Assembly (NCBI GenBank): GCA_022704435.1
Contig: JAKJGK010000013.1
Span: 1 to 32,139 of the forward strand
Length of the DNA: 32,139 nucleotides
Reading direction: 5' to 3'
Origin: Synergistota bacterium
Lineage (GTDB): Bacteria; Synergistota; Synergistia; Synergistales; Aminobacteriaceae
The position numbers were made by a program, and so were the translations under genes. Of the stretch, positions 22,382 through 29,606 are shown one piece after another. Below the pieces are notes generated by a model. The model saw nothing but the letters and a program-made list of their open reading frames with translations, was not told where the DNA came from and made no database searches. Within the stretch, counting starts at the first letter, position 1, and each line of letters begins with the position of its first letter.

Positions 22382-23317
22382 TCAGACGTTGATAATACGA
22401 AGCCATAGGGGGAGGGTGAGGGCTGACAGGATCGTGGAGGCGGTGATAACCTCGCCGGCGTACTTTTCGTCCATTCCCATCCCCTGTGCGACCGCGAGGG
22501 AATTGACCGCCACCGGCATCGCCGAGGTGAGGACGACCACCTGCATCATGGTGTTTTCGACCGGAAGCGCGATGAAGAGCAGATATGCTACGGCTGGGTT
22601 CACTATTAGCTTTATTGCGCAATCCCTCCAGGTGGCCCCCAGGAGACCCCTGAGGGAAGAGAGGTCTATGCCGGCCCCGAGCGACAGCAGTGCCAGGCCG
22701 GTCCCCATGTCCCCGAGCACCTTCAGGGTTACATCCAGCCAGTGGGGGAACTGGTCAAGCCCGGACCAGGAGCAGGCGAGGCCGGCTATGCAGGCGAGTA
22801 TCAACGGATTCTTCAACAGCTTCAGGAATGTGTCCATCACGGATCGAGAGGACAGTCTGCCCGACAGTACCAGCTGAGATGACGACACCGACAGTATGTG
22901 ATATCCGACCTGGCTCATGGCCAGGAAGAGGGAGAGCGCCCTGAGACCGGGATCTCCAAGGGCGATGGATACGGCCGGCAGGCCCATGAACACCTGGTTG
23001 GATCTCATGGAGACAAGGGCCGAGATCGACAGTCGGCCGCGTTCCTCGCCCGCCAGTTTCCCGGCGCACCAGGCTATGAACGGGAGAATGAAATAGGTGG
23101 CGTGCACCGACAGCAGCAGGTTGAGGTTCCCCGACGATCCCAGGTCGGCCTGGGCGGTCAGTCTGAGCAGCATGGCCGGGATGGAGATCCAGTACAGGAT
23201 CTTGTTGGTCTCCCTGAAGGTGAGAGGCGATACCGCTCCCATGCCGGCTATGATCTTGCCGAGCACGATGATCGCGGCTATAGGGGCAATTATCATTATC
23301 TCGTTCACGAAAAGCAC
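22382..23317 (-). CDS. AEC-family (auxin efflux carrier-like) transporter
   Basis: 311 residues with about ten hydrophobic segments in the two five-helix halves expected of this family. Typical features are the N-terminal NKILYWISIPAMLLR, the central FMGLPAVSIALG with the broken-helix Gly-Pro region, and the C-terminal half with MPVAVNSLAVAQGMG. Bacterial members export or exchange organic acids such as malate or malonate; the substrate here is unknown. The longest start is GTG at 23317, but its AAGGGA site is only one base away. A GTG three codons downstream (23308) has better spacing and may be the real start. Confidence 0.92.
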   Translation of the reverse strand: MLFVNEIMIIAPIAAIIVLGKIIAGMGAVSPLTFRETNKILYWISIPAMLLRLTAQADLGSSGNLNLLLSVHATYFILPFIAWCAGKLAGEERGRLSISALVSMRSNQVFMGLPAVSIALGDPGLRALSLFLAMSQVGYHILSVSSSQLVLSGRLSSRSVMDTFLKLLKNPLILACIAGLACSWSGLDQFPHWLDVTLKVLGDMGTGLALLSLGAGIDLSSLRGLLGATWRDCAIKLIVNPAVAYLLFIALPVENTMMQVVVLTSAMPVAVNSLAVAQGMGMDEKYAGEVITASTILSALTLPLWLRIINV

Positions 23318-23392
23318 GTCCCTTGTTCAACTGCCTGTAGTTTGCTTTCTGCCCGGTCGCCGCATTGGCTGCGAAACGGAAAAACACGCAGA

Positions 23393-23401
23393 TGATACAA
23401 T
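23393..23401 (+). promoter_or_regulatory. extended -10 promoter upstream of the phosphomannomutase gene
   Basis: TGATACAAT forms an extended -10 element with no clear -35. The same nine bases occur upstream of the gene at 30750. Transcription would begin near 23408. Confidence 0.5.
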
Positions 23402-23429
23402 GAAGGCCCGCCGCAGGCAAGGAGCCAAT

Positions 23430-23519
23430 ATGGCGGGAAAGATATCAAAGGCGCGGAAAGGGGATACGAGATGCAGATTTCGCCGACGATTTTTAGGGAG
23501 TACGACATACGCGGGGTAG
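23430..23519 (+). CDS. possible 29-residue leader ORF overlapping the phosphomannomutase start
   Basis: ATG at 23430 has an AAGGAG site five bases upstream and lies inside the predicted leader mRNA. It encodes a very basic peptide (MAGKISKARKGDTRCRFRRR..., TAG at 23517-23519) that runs 49 bases into the next gene in another frame. It might couple or limit translation of that gene. It could also be chance; the peptide resembles nothing I know. Confidence 0.25.
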   Translation: MAGKISKARKGDTRCRFRRRFLGSTTYAG

Positions 23520-24853
23520 CCGACAGCGACTTGACCTATGACGTCGTCATGTCGATAGGGCGGGCCTTCGGGACCTGGCTGCTCCGCCGCGGCGTGAATA
23601 AGACCGCCGTTGGCGGAGATGTCCGCGAATCCACGCCAAGACTATCGCGGACCCTGATAGAGGGCCTGTTGCGAGCCGGCCTCGATGTGGTGGATATCGG
23701 GGTGGTAACCACTCCGGTATTGTACTGGAGCCAGTACAGGCTCGATGCAGGCGGCGCGGTCATGATCACCGGCAGTCACAACCCTAAGGACATGAACGGA
23801 TTGAAGTTGGCCTTCAACGGTGCCACCCTTTACGGGGACGAGATACAGGAGATCCTCCGCATGATACTGGCGGACGACATGGCCGATGCGAAACGACCGG
23901 GGGAGCTGTCGAGCGTTGACCTCAAGCCCGATTACATCGACATGCTGCTGTCGAAATGCGCGCTCGGGCCAAGGCGTCTGAAGGTGGTCGCGGACAGCGG
24001 GAACGGCACGGCCGGTCTGATGATCCGGGAATACCTGGAGGCGCTCGGGTGCGAGGTCGTCTCCCTGTTCGACGAGCCGGACGGCTCCTTCCCGAACCAC
24101 CACCCCGACCCGCAGCAGAGGAAGAACCTGGCGGCCCTCATCGAGGCCGTCCGACGCGAGAAGGCCGACGTCGGAGTCGCGTTCGACGGGGATGCGGACC
24201 GCCTGGGAGTAGTGGACGAGCGGGGCGAGATGATCTGGGGAGATATCCTGATGGCCCTCTACTGGAGAGAGATACTCCCCAAGCACCCGGGTGCCGACGT
24301 GATTGTCGAGGTCAAATGCTCGCAATCGCTTGTCGACGATGTCAAGAGACACGGCGGCAGGCCCCTCTTCTGGAAGTCCGGCCATTCCGTCATCAAGGCC
24401 AAGATGAAGGAGATCAAGGCCGTGTTCGCAGGCGAGCTTTCGGGTCACTTCTTCTTCGCCGACGAGTACTACGGGTTTGACGACTCCTTCTACGCCGCCG
24501 CAAGGCTTCTCCGGATCCTCTCTTTCACGGACTCGACTCTGTCGGAGCTCCTCTCAGACATTCCCCACTACCCCAGTACCGCCGAGGTTAGAATCGACTG
24601 CGCAGACGAGAGGAAGTTCGATGTAGTGACCTCTCTGAGGGACAAGGCTCTGAAGGATCACGAGGCCATCACCGTCGACGGCGTTCGCATTCTGTATCCG
24701 GGCGGATGGGGGCTGATCCGCGCCTCGAACACCCAGCCTGTGATCGTCACGAGGTGCGAGGGGAGGACGGAGGCGGACCTGGAGAGAGTGTCGTCGGACG
24801 TTCGCCGGAGGCTCCTGGACGAGGGGCTGCCCGCGTTCGAGTGGACGTACTGA
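23471..24853 (+). CDS. phosphomannomutase/phosphoglucomutase
   Basis: 460 residues, alpha-D-phosphohexomutase family. It interconverts hexose 6- and 1-phosphates, feeding nucleotide-sugar synthesis for envelope glycans. Motifs: FREYDIRG at 8-15; phosphoserine loop TGSHNP with S102; metal loop D239GDADR; sugar-recognition GELSGH (321-326); phosphate-binding RASNTQP (417-423). All key residues are present. The FREYDIRG and GELSGHFFF patterns are closest to the bifunctional ManB/AlgC branch, so either sugar may be used. GGAAAGGGGA precedes the ATG. Confidence 0.95.
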   Translation: MQISPTIFREYDIRGVADSDLTYDVVMSIGRAFGTWLLRRGVNKTAVGGDVRESTPRLSRTLIEGLLRAGLDVVDIGVVTTPVLYWSQYRLDAGGAVMITGSHNPKDMNGLKLAFNGATLYGDEIQEILRMILADDMADAKRPGELSSVDLKPDYIDMLLSKCALGPRRLKVVADSGNGTAGLMIREYLEALGCEVVSLFDEPDGSFPNHHPDPQQRKNLAALIEAVRREKADVGVAFDGDADRLGVVDERGEMIWGDILMALYWREILPKHPGADVIVEVKCSQSLVDDVKRHGGRPLFWKSGHSVIKAKMKEIKAVFAGELSGHFFFADEYYGFDDSFYAAARLLRILSFTDSTLSELLSDIPHYPSTAEVRIDCADERKFDVVTSLRDKALKDHEAITVDGVRILYPGGWGLIRASNTQPVIVTRCEGRTEADLERVSSDVRRRLLDEGLPAFEWTY

Positions 24854-24931
24854 TGCTCAATGCGGCTCGGCCGGCGTGAAAACGTTCGATAATCGATTAC
24901 ACTGCGGACTTGAGCAGAAGGGGGAGGCGAA

Positions 24932-26578
24932 ATGGCGTTTACAATCGAAGTCGTTGATGGACCCGTTTTTTCGAGCGATGTTCCCATCACCGGAAAGGCA
25001 GTGCTCTCAGAGGCCGTCCCGGACGGAACCAATAAGAATATCGTGGCCTGGAGGGTGAACAACTACCTGCGTCCCCTGGATTGGGTCATAGAGGACGACT
25101 CCAGGGTGGTGTTCGTGGACACATCCTCCTTCGAGGGGATGGATGTCTACCGCCGTTCGCTCAGCTTCCTGCTGGCACTGGCGTGCAAGAAGGGGCTTTC
25201 CAAGGATATTTACGCCCGTCACTCGATAAGCGAGGGGTGCTACTGGGAGTTCCTCGACGGGGAGGTGTCCGAGGAGGAGATTGTCGCCATCAAGGCGATG
25301 ATGGCTGAACTGGTCGAAAGGGACCTCCCCTTCATTCGCAAGATAGTCTCGCTCGACAAAGCAAGGAGGGTCTTCGAGAGGCAGGGCAGCGGGGAGGTCG
25401 CGAGGCTGTTCCAGTGGGGCGCGGTCGACCCGGTTGAACTGTATCGGTGCGCGGACATGTACGGTTATTTTTACGCCCCGCTTGCTCCGTCGACGGGTTT
25501 CCTTAAACTCTACGATCTGAAGAAGCTGGGACCTGGGATGGTGCTCCAGTTCCCGACGGTCAGCCACCCGGCCTCGCTGCCTCCGTTCAGGGCCTCGAAG
25601 AACCTCTCGGGCGTCTTCCTCGACTACGCCAACTGGTTGGAGGTCCTGGGCCTCCGTACGATGGACAGCCTCCACAAAAAAGTGGCCGAAGGCAAGACCA
25701 ACGAGCTGATCCTTCTGTCGGAGGCGTTCCACTCGAACAGGCTGGGCAGGATAGCAGATGAGATAGTCTCGCGCACCAAGGTCAAGGTGGTGGCAATCGC
25801 GGGGCCCTCGGGGTCCGGGAAGACGACATTCTCGGAGAGACTCAAGATACAGCTCCTGGTCTTCGGCAGGAACCCCGTCACCCTTGCGATGGACAACTAC
25901 TTCGTCGACAGGGAGAATACCCCCCGCGACGAGGAGGGCAACTACGACTTCGAGGTGGTGGAGGCGCTCGACCTGGAGCTGCTTGAGGAGCAGCTCGGGC
26001 GTCTGCTCGCGGGGGAGGAGGTGGTGACGCCAAGGTTCGACTTCATCGAGGGAAGAAAGAAGCCGGGCAAGAAGATCAAGCTCGGCCCGAGGGACGTCCT
26101 CATTATGGAGGGCATACACGGCCTCAACGCCAAGGTGACCTGCGCCGTGCCGAAGGACGAGAAGTACGGCATCTTCGTATCCCCGCTGACCGGGGTGAAC
26201 TTCGACAATCACAACAGGACCAGCACCACCGACAATCGCCTGCTCCGACGCCTGGTCAGGGACTCGCGCACCAGAGGCCATTCGGCCGAGGCGACTCTAT
26301 TGATGTGGCCGAAGGTTATTAGGGGGAGCATGCAGTATGTATTCCCGTACCAGAAGAGGGCGGACGCGATGTTCAACTCGTCCCTGCCCTACGAACTTCC
26401 GGCCCTTCGCGCCTATGTCGACCCTATCCTGCACACTGTACCGGAGGCCTCGCCGGTGTACGGCGAGGCGCAGAGGCTGCTGTCGATGGTGAAGTACGTC
26501 CCGATGATTCCTACAGAGAACATCCCGAACAATTCGATAATAAGGGAGTTTATCGGGGGCTCCTGCTTCGATGTCTAG
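24932..26578 (+). CDS. nucleoside (uridine) kinase-like protein with ThrRS-like N-terminal domains
   Basis: 548 residues. About 1-65 resemble a TGS domain (ITGKAVLSEAVPDG...VAWRVNNYLRPLDWVIEDDSRVVF). About 75-170 resemble the second additional domain of threonyl-tRNA synthetase (HSISEGCYWEFLDGEVSEEEIVAIKAMMAELVERDLPF). From ~285 a phosphoribulokinase/uridine kinase domain begins with the P-loop G290PSGSGKTT, AMDNYFVDR and DVLIMEGIHGLN. Such fusions are known in several anaerobic phyla and are annotated as nucleoside kinases; substrates are mostly unproven. GGGGGAGGCGAA precedes the ATG. The role of the tRNA-synthetase-like half is unknown. Confidence 0.93.
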   Translation: MAFTIEVVDGPVFSSDVPITGKAVLSEAVPDGTNKNIVAWRVNNYLRPLDWVIEDDSRVVFVDTSSFEGMDVYRRSLSFLLALACKKGLSKDIYARHSISEGCYWEFLDGEVSEEEIVAIKAMMAELVERDLPFIRKIVSLDKARRVFERQGSGEVARLFQWGAVDPVELYRCADMYGYFYAPLAPSTGFLKLYDLKKLGPGMVLQFPTVSHPASLPPFRASKNLSGVFLDYANWLEVLGLRTMDSLHKKVAEGKTNELILLSEAFHSNRLGRIADEIVSRTKVKVVAIAGPSGSGKTTFSERLKIQLLVFGRNPVTLAMDNYFVDRENTPRDEEGNYDFEVVEALDLELLEEQLGRLLAGEEVVTPRFDFIEGRKKPGKKIKLGPRDVLIMEGIHGLNAKVTCAVPKDEKYGIFVSPLTGVNFDNHNRTSTTDNRLLRRLVRDSRTRGHSAEATLLMWPKVIRGSMQYVFPYQKRADAMFNSSLPYELPALRAYVDPILHTVPEASPVYGEAQRLLSMVKYVPMIPTENIPNNSIIREFIGGSCFDV

Positions 26579-26603
26579 CCGGAAGGCCTGGGAGGCGGCT
26601 AGA
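26574..26603. terminator. inverted repeat spanning both stop codons of convergent genes
   Basis: TCTAGCCG (26574-26581) and CGGCTAGA (26596-26603) are perfect 8-bp complements with a 14-base loop. The plus gene stops with TAG inside the left arm and the minus gene with TAG inside the right arm. There is no U-tract, so a termination role is only possible. Confidence 0.4.
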
Positions 26604-28251
26604 AGGACCGCTTGAATCCGGGCAGGTCCACCGGCAGCCGTCCCCTGGCGGGGGACACTCCCTTAAGGACTTCGCCGAGCGCCTGCAGCGATGGGGGGTT
26701 GTCGCTGTAGGCGATCGCGGCGGCCGCGACATCCGGCGTTGAGATGAGAGAGTAGGGCGTCCGCAGGGCGAGCAGTATCACCCGGTCGGGCCCTATCCTG
26801 CGGATCATCTCTAGCCACGCCGGGTTTCTCCAGCCGTCGTAGTCGGCGACGAGCACGTAGTCGAACCCCTCGGACCGTTTTAGGGCCTCCGCTATGTCGG
26901 CCTCCTCCGGTTTCCCCGGGAGAAGCGCCAGGTCGACGGGAAATAGGTTCCGGACAAGCCCCTCCGCGGCGGAGGCGCGTTCCGAGGGCCATAACAGCGG
27001 ACGAACCCTGCCGTCCCGCACGGAGGCAAGAGCACCGCGAATATCGCGCGCTACGGTTATGCTCTTCAGGGCGGCCTCGCGCGCGACCTCGGCTCCCTCG
27101 GCCGCCCTCGTCGGGGCGAACTCCGGCTTCCAGCCTTCATGGAGAAGCCCGAGTGAACACTTGGCTTCAAGGATCCTGCCGACGGCCTCGTCCAGACGCC
27201 AGGACGGTATTCTCCCCGTTCGACAGGCCTCGAGGAGTGCCGAATAAACGCCGAAGTGCTCTGTCTCTTCGTGCCCCTTGTCCGCCCCGAACAGCAGGAT
27301 GTCCGCGCCGGCGTTGAAAGCTGCTATCGCAGCGTCCTCGAGAGTTCTCCCCTCGGCGAGAGCCCCCATGCCCATGGAATCCGTGACGATGAGGCCGTTG
27401 AATCCCATTTCGTCCCGAAGAACGCCAAGGATGGCCGGGGACAGGGTGGCCGGGTTGGCCGGGTCGATCGAGGGGACGAGCACGTGCGCCGTCATGACGA
27501 TAGGCACCCCCGCCTCGACCGCCGCCCTGAAGGGGGGAAACTCGACCGAATCCAGCCGCTCCCTGGTAGCCTCGATCACCGGAAGCCCCGTGTGCGAGTC
27601 TACCGACGTGTCGCCGTGGCCCGGGAAGTGCTTCGCCGCGGGCAGAACGCCTTCGGCGAGACTGGCGCGTATCGTCTCGACCCCGAGCCGGGAGACGAGA
27701 GCGGGGTCGGACCCGAACGAGCGCACTCCTATGATCGGGTTCGACGGGTTGTTGTTGACGTCCATCACCGGCGCGAAATTGACGTTTATTCCGAGCGAGG
27801 CCAACTCCCTGCCCGATACAGAGGCCACTTTTGAGGCTAGGGCCGGGTCGTCGGCGGCGCCGAGCGCCATATTGCCGGGGAACTGGGTCACCCCTTCGCG
27901 AATGCGCGCGATCAGTCCGCCCTCCTGGTCGATCGCTATAAACAGGGGAAGAGTGCCGGTGGAGAGGGCCGTCCGCTGGATTTCAGCGTTCAGTTTCGCC
28001 ACTTGTTCCACGGACGCGATATTCTCCCTGCTCGAGTACAGGATCACCCCTCCCACCCTTAGCTCCGCCACGAATTTTTCCAGGTTTTCCGAGATTGCTC
28101 CCCCCTCGAAGAAGACGAGCATAATCTGCCCGACCTTCTCCTCCAGTGACATCTCGGACAATCTCCTTTCGGAGGCAAAACCGGGGTTACTGACCGCGGA
28201 GATGCAAATAGCAGTGCAAAGGACTGCGACAAGCCGCTTGACTGAACTCAT
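26599..28251 (-). CDS. nagZ: secreted glycoside hydrolase family 3 beta-N-acetylglucosaminidase (NagZ-like)
   Basis: 550 residues with signal peptide (MSSVKRLVAVLCTAICISAVSNPGFA). It probably removes beta-linked N-acetylglucosamine from muropeptides. The catalytic TIM barrel has IAIDQEGG (~106-112), NFAPVMDVN, KHFPGHGDT (207-215), the general acid/base dyad D218-S-H220 and the nucleophile D291 in VTDSMGMGA. A second alpha/beta domain (~400-550) makes it a two-domain enzyme like B. subtilis NagZ rather than the short cytoplasmic E. coli type. Export fits cell-wall recycling outside the membrane. Its ATG overlaps the stop of the upstream gene (ATGA), with GGAGGTG as ribosome binding site. Confidence 0.93.
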   Translation of the reverse strand: MSSVKRLVAVLCTAICISAVSNPGFASERRLSEMSLEEKVGQIMLVFFEGGAISENLEKFVAELRVGGVILYSSRENIASVEQVAKLNAEIQRTALSTGTLPLFIAIDQEGGLIARIREGVTQFPGNMALGAADDPALASKVASVSGRELASLGINVNFAPVMDVNNNPSNPIIGVRSFGSDPALVSRLGVETIRASLAEGVLPAAKHFPGHGDTSVDSHTGLPVIEATRERLDSVEFPPFRAAVEAGVPIVMTAHVLVPSIDPANPATLSPAILGVLRDEMGFNGLIVTDSMGMGALAEGRTLEDAAIAAFNAGADILLFGADKGHEETEHFGVYSALLEACRTGRIPSWRLDEAVGRILEAKCSLGLLHEGWKPEFAPTRAAEGAEVAREAALKSITVARDIRGALASVRDGRVRPLLWPSERASAAEGLVRNLFPVDLALLPGKPEEADIAEALKRSEGFDYVLVADYDGWRNPAWLEMIRRIGPDRVILLALRTPYSLISTPDVAAAAIAYSDNPPSLQALGEVLKGVSPARGRLPVDLPGFKRSF

Positions 28252-29378
28252 TCACTGACACCTCCAAGAGATGAGTAGAGCTTCTGCATAAACTGTTCGT
28301 ATGTCAAAGGGTAGTTTCCGCTGTAGTACATAAACCCGTACTGAATGTCGACGGAGAAGGGGAGGTCCCCTTTAAGCTCCAGCAGCTCCTCCGGAAGATC
28401 GACCAGTCTGAGCGAAGTCTCCTTGGCCCCCTGCTGCGGCGTCTCGGGCAACAATAGCAGGATCTCGCGATCGCCAAGGTAGAAGCCCATGTCGCTATCC
28501 CGAATCTCGGCTTTGACATACTGGGCGTAGGCCGAGAAAAAGGCCTCCTCCAAGTCCGGGCGCCTGCCCAAACCCGGAAAAGAGGTAAAGGTCACCTTCA
28601 GCAGAATGCCGCACAGCCAGCGGCGGTAGCGCCCTGCCCTGCCTAGCTCCTCAGGGACTCTTTTGGTCGAGTATTTCTTCGAGTAAAGACCCGTGTCGGC
28701 GTCCATCAGGTCAGGGTCGGGCCTTTGCGGCGGCGCGGGGGGGGCGGTGGACTTGGGGGGGTCTACCAGCAGAAAGTAGAAGAGCTCCCCGTTTGCCTTC
28801 TGAAAGACGCTCTGCCTTTTGCCTTTAATGGTCACCTCGTCTTCTCCCGGCGTGAAGAAGTCGGTGACGATCTTGCCCTCCGGCTCTTCCACGCCGACGA
28901 TCTCCTTGAAAGGGTCGTTGGCCATGAAGATTACGCCGTCATCGTCCGCGGCGGCCTGGGGAAAGGGGGAACTGTCCAGCGTGTCCAGTGCGCCGGCGGC
29001 CGGGGCGATCCTTGCCTCGTCGTGCGCCCCGCCGGATTTCCGCTCTCGCCTCTGTCCGAAGAAAAGATGTACTATCAGGGCGAAGCCGGACACCGCGATC
29101 GCCACGCCCGCCCATGGAGTGATGGGCGGCGCCCCGGCCTCAAGCGAGATTATGCAGATGATAATCCCCTGCGATGCCATCTGAAGGGGGAGGAGGTGAG
29201 ATGAAAGGCCGTTTTTAATGGAGAATGCGTACATCATCGTCAGGGCGGTGTAAAGGACTATCATGAGCAACCACAGCGGTGCACCTGCATGAATCCTGTG
29301 CGCGTCGCTCCCGAAGGCCGCGAGTGCGAGTGCGATTGGTAGAGAGACAAGTGGCGGGATTGTAAACCACACATACAT
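28248..29378 (-). CDS. four-helix membrane protein with degenerate GGDEF domain
   Basis: 376 residues. Residues 1-110 form about four membrane helices. After a basic stop (FFGQRRERKSG) and a flexible linker, ~140-205 resemble a PAS-like module (GVIFMANDPFKEIVGVEEPEGKIVTDFF). A proline-rich linker leads to ~220-370, which follows the GGDEF outline: MDADTGLYSKKYSTKRVPEELGRAGR, LLKVTFTSF, then SDMGFYLGDREILLLLPET. The GGDEF active site is replaced by YLGDRE and the FKxxND metal residues are absent, so cyclase activity is not expected. It may sense or bind nucleotides. GGAGGAATATAGG precedes the ATG; it is coupled to the nagZ-like gene. The assignment to GGDEF is my inference. Confidence 0.75.
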   Translation of the reverse strand: MYVWFTIPPLVSLPIALALAAFGSDAHRIHAGAPLWLLMIVLYTALTMMYAFSIKNGLSSHLLPLQMASQGIIICIISLEAGAPPITPWAGVAIAVSGFALIVHLFFGQRRERKSGGAHDEARIAPAAGALDTLDSSPFPQAAADDDGVIFMANDPFKEIVGVEEPEGKIVTDFFTPGEDEVTIKGKRQSVFQKANGELFYFLLVDPPKSTAPPAPPQRPDPDLMDADTGLYSKKYSTKRVPEELGRAGRYRRWLCGILLKVTFTSFPGLGRRPDLEEAFFSAYAQYVKAEIRDSDMGFYLGDREILLLLPETPQQGAKETSLRLVDLPEELLELKGDLPFSVDIQYGFMYYSGNYPLTYEQFMQKLYSSLGGVSE

Positions 29379-29446
29379 CCTATATTCCTCCAGGCGCTAT
29401 CCCTGAAACGCAAGCCTCTTTTCAGTTTTGTCCGGACAGATGTTGA

Positions 29447-29466
29447 TTCCCGTCCCGGGACGGGAA
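29447..29466. promoter_or_regulatory. perfect 20-bp palindrome in a divergent intergenic region
   Basis: TTCCCGTCCCGGGACGGGAA is completely self-complementary. A smaller perfect palindrome, TGTCCGGACA, lies at 29429-29438. Both sit in the 228-bp gap between the GGDEF-like gene (minus) and the YchF-family gene (plus). An operator for a dimeric regulator, or a hairpin in the minus transcript leader, would fit. No known regulator site is recognised. Confidence 0.5.
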
Positions 29467-29548
29467 ATACGGAACGATGATACCAGAAAAACGACCGGCT
29501 GTGGCAGTCCCTGTTCCGTTATGGGGAAGCCATTTCCGGAGCGGAGAG

Positions 29549-29554
29549 TATAAT
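29549..29554 (+). promoter_or_regulatory. -10 box upstream of the YchF-family gene
   Basis: A perfect TATAAT lies 53 bases upstream of the TTG start at 29607. No TG extension or good -35 accompanies it. Confidence 0.4.
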
Positions 29555-29606
29555 GACGTTGTTGGATTGCCCGATCTTCGATATGAAAGGGTAGGGAGGG
29601 TGCGAT

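Noticed and set aside
24854-24916. TGCTCAA ... TTGAGCA long-range inverted repeat before the nucleoside kinase
   Set aside because: Seven base pairs separated by 49 bases can arise by chance and no further pairing supports a leader structure.
25007-26281. 424-codon minus-strand frame opposite the nucleoside kinase
   Set aside because: Long antisense frames are expected opposite GC-rich genes; no start signal or recognisable domain supports it.
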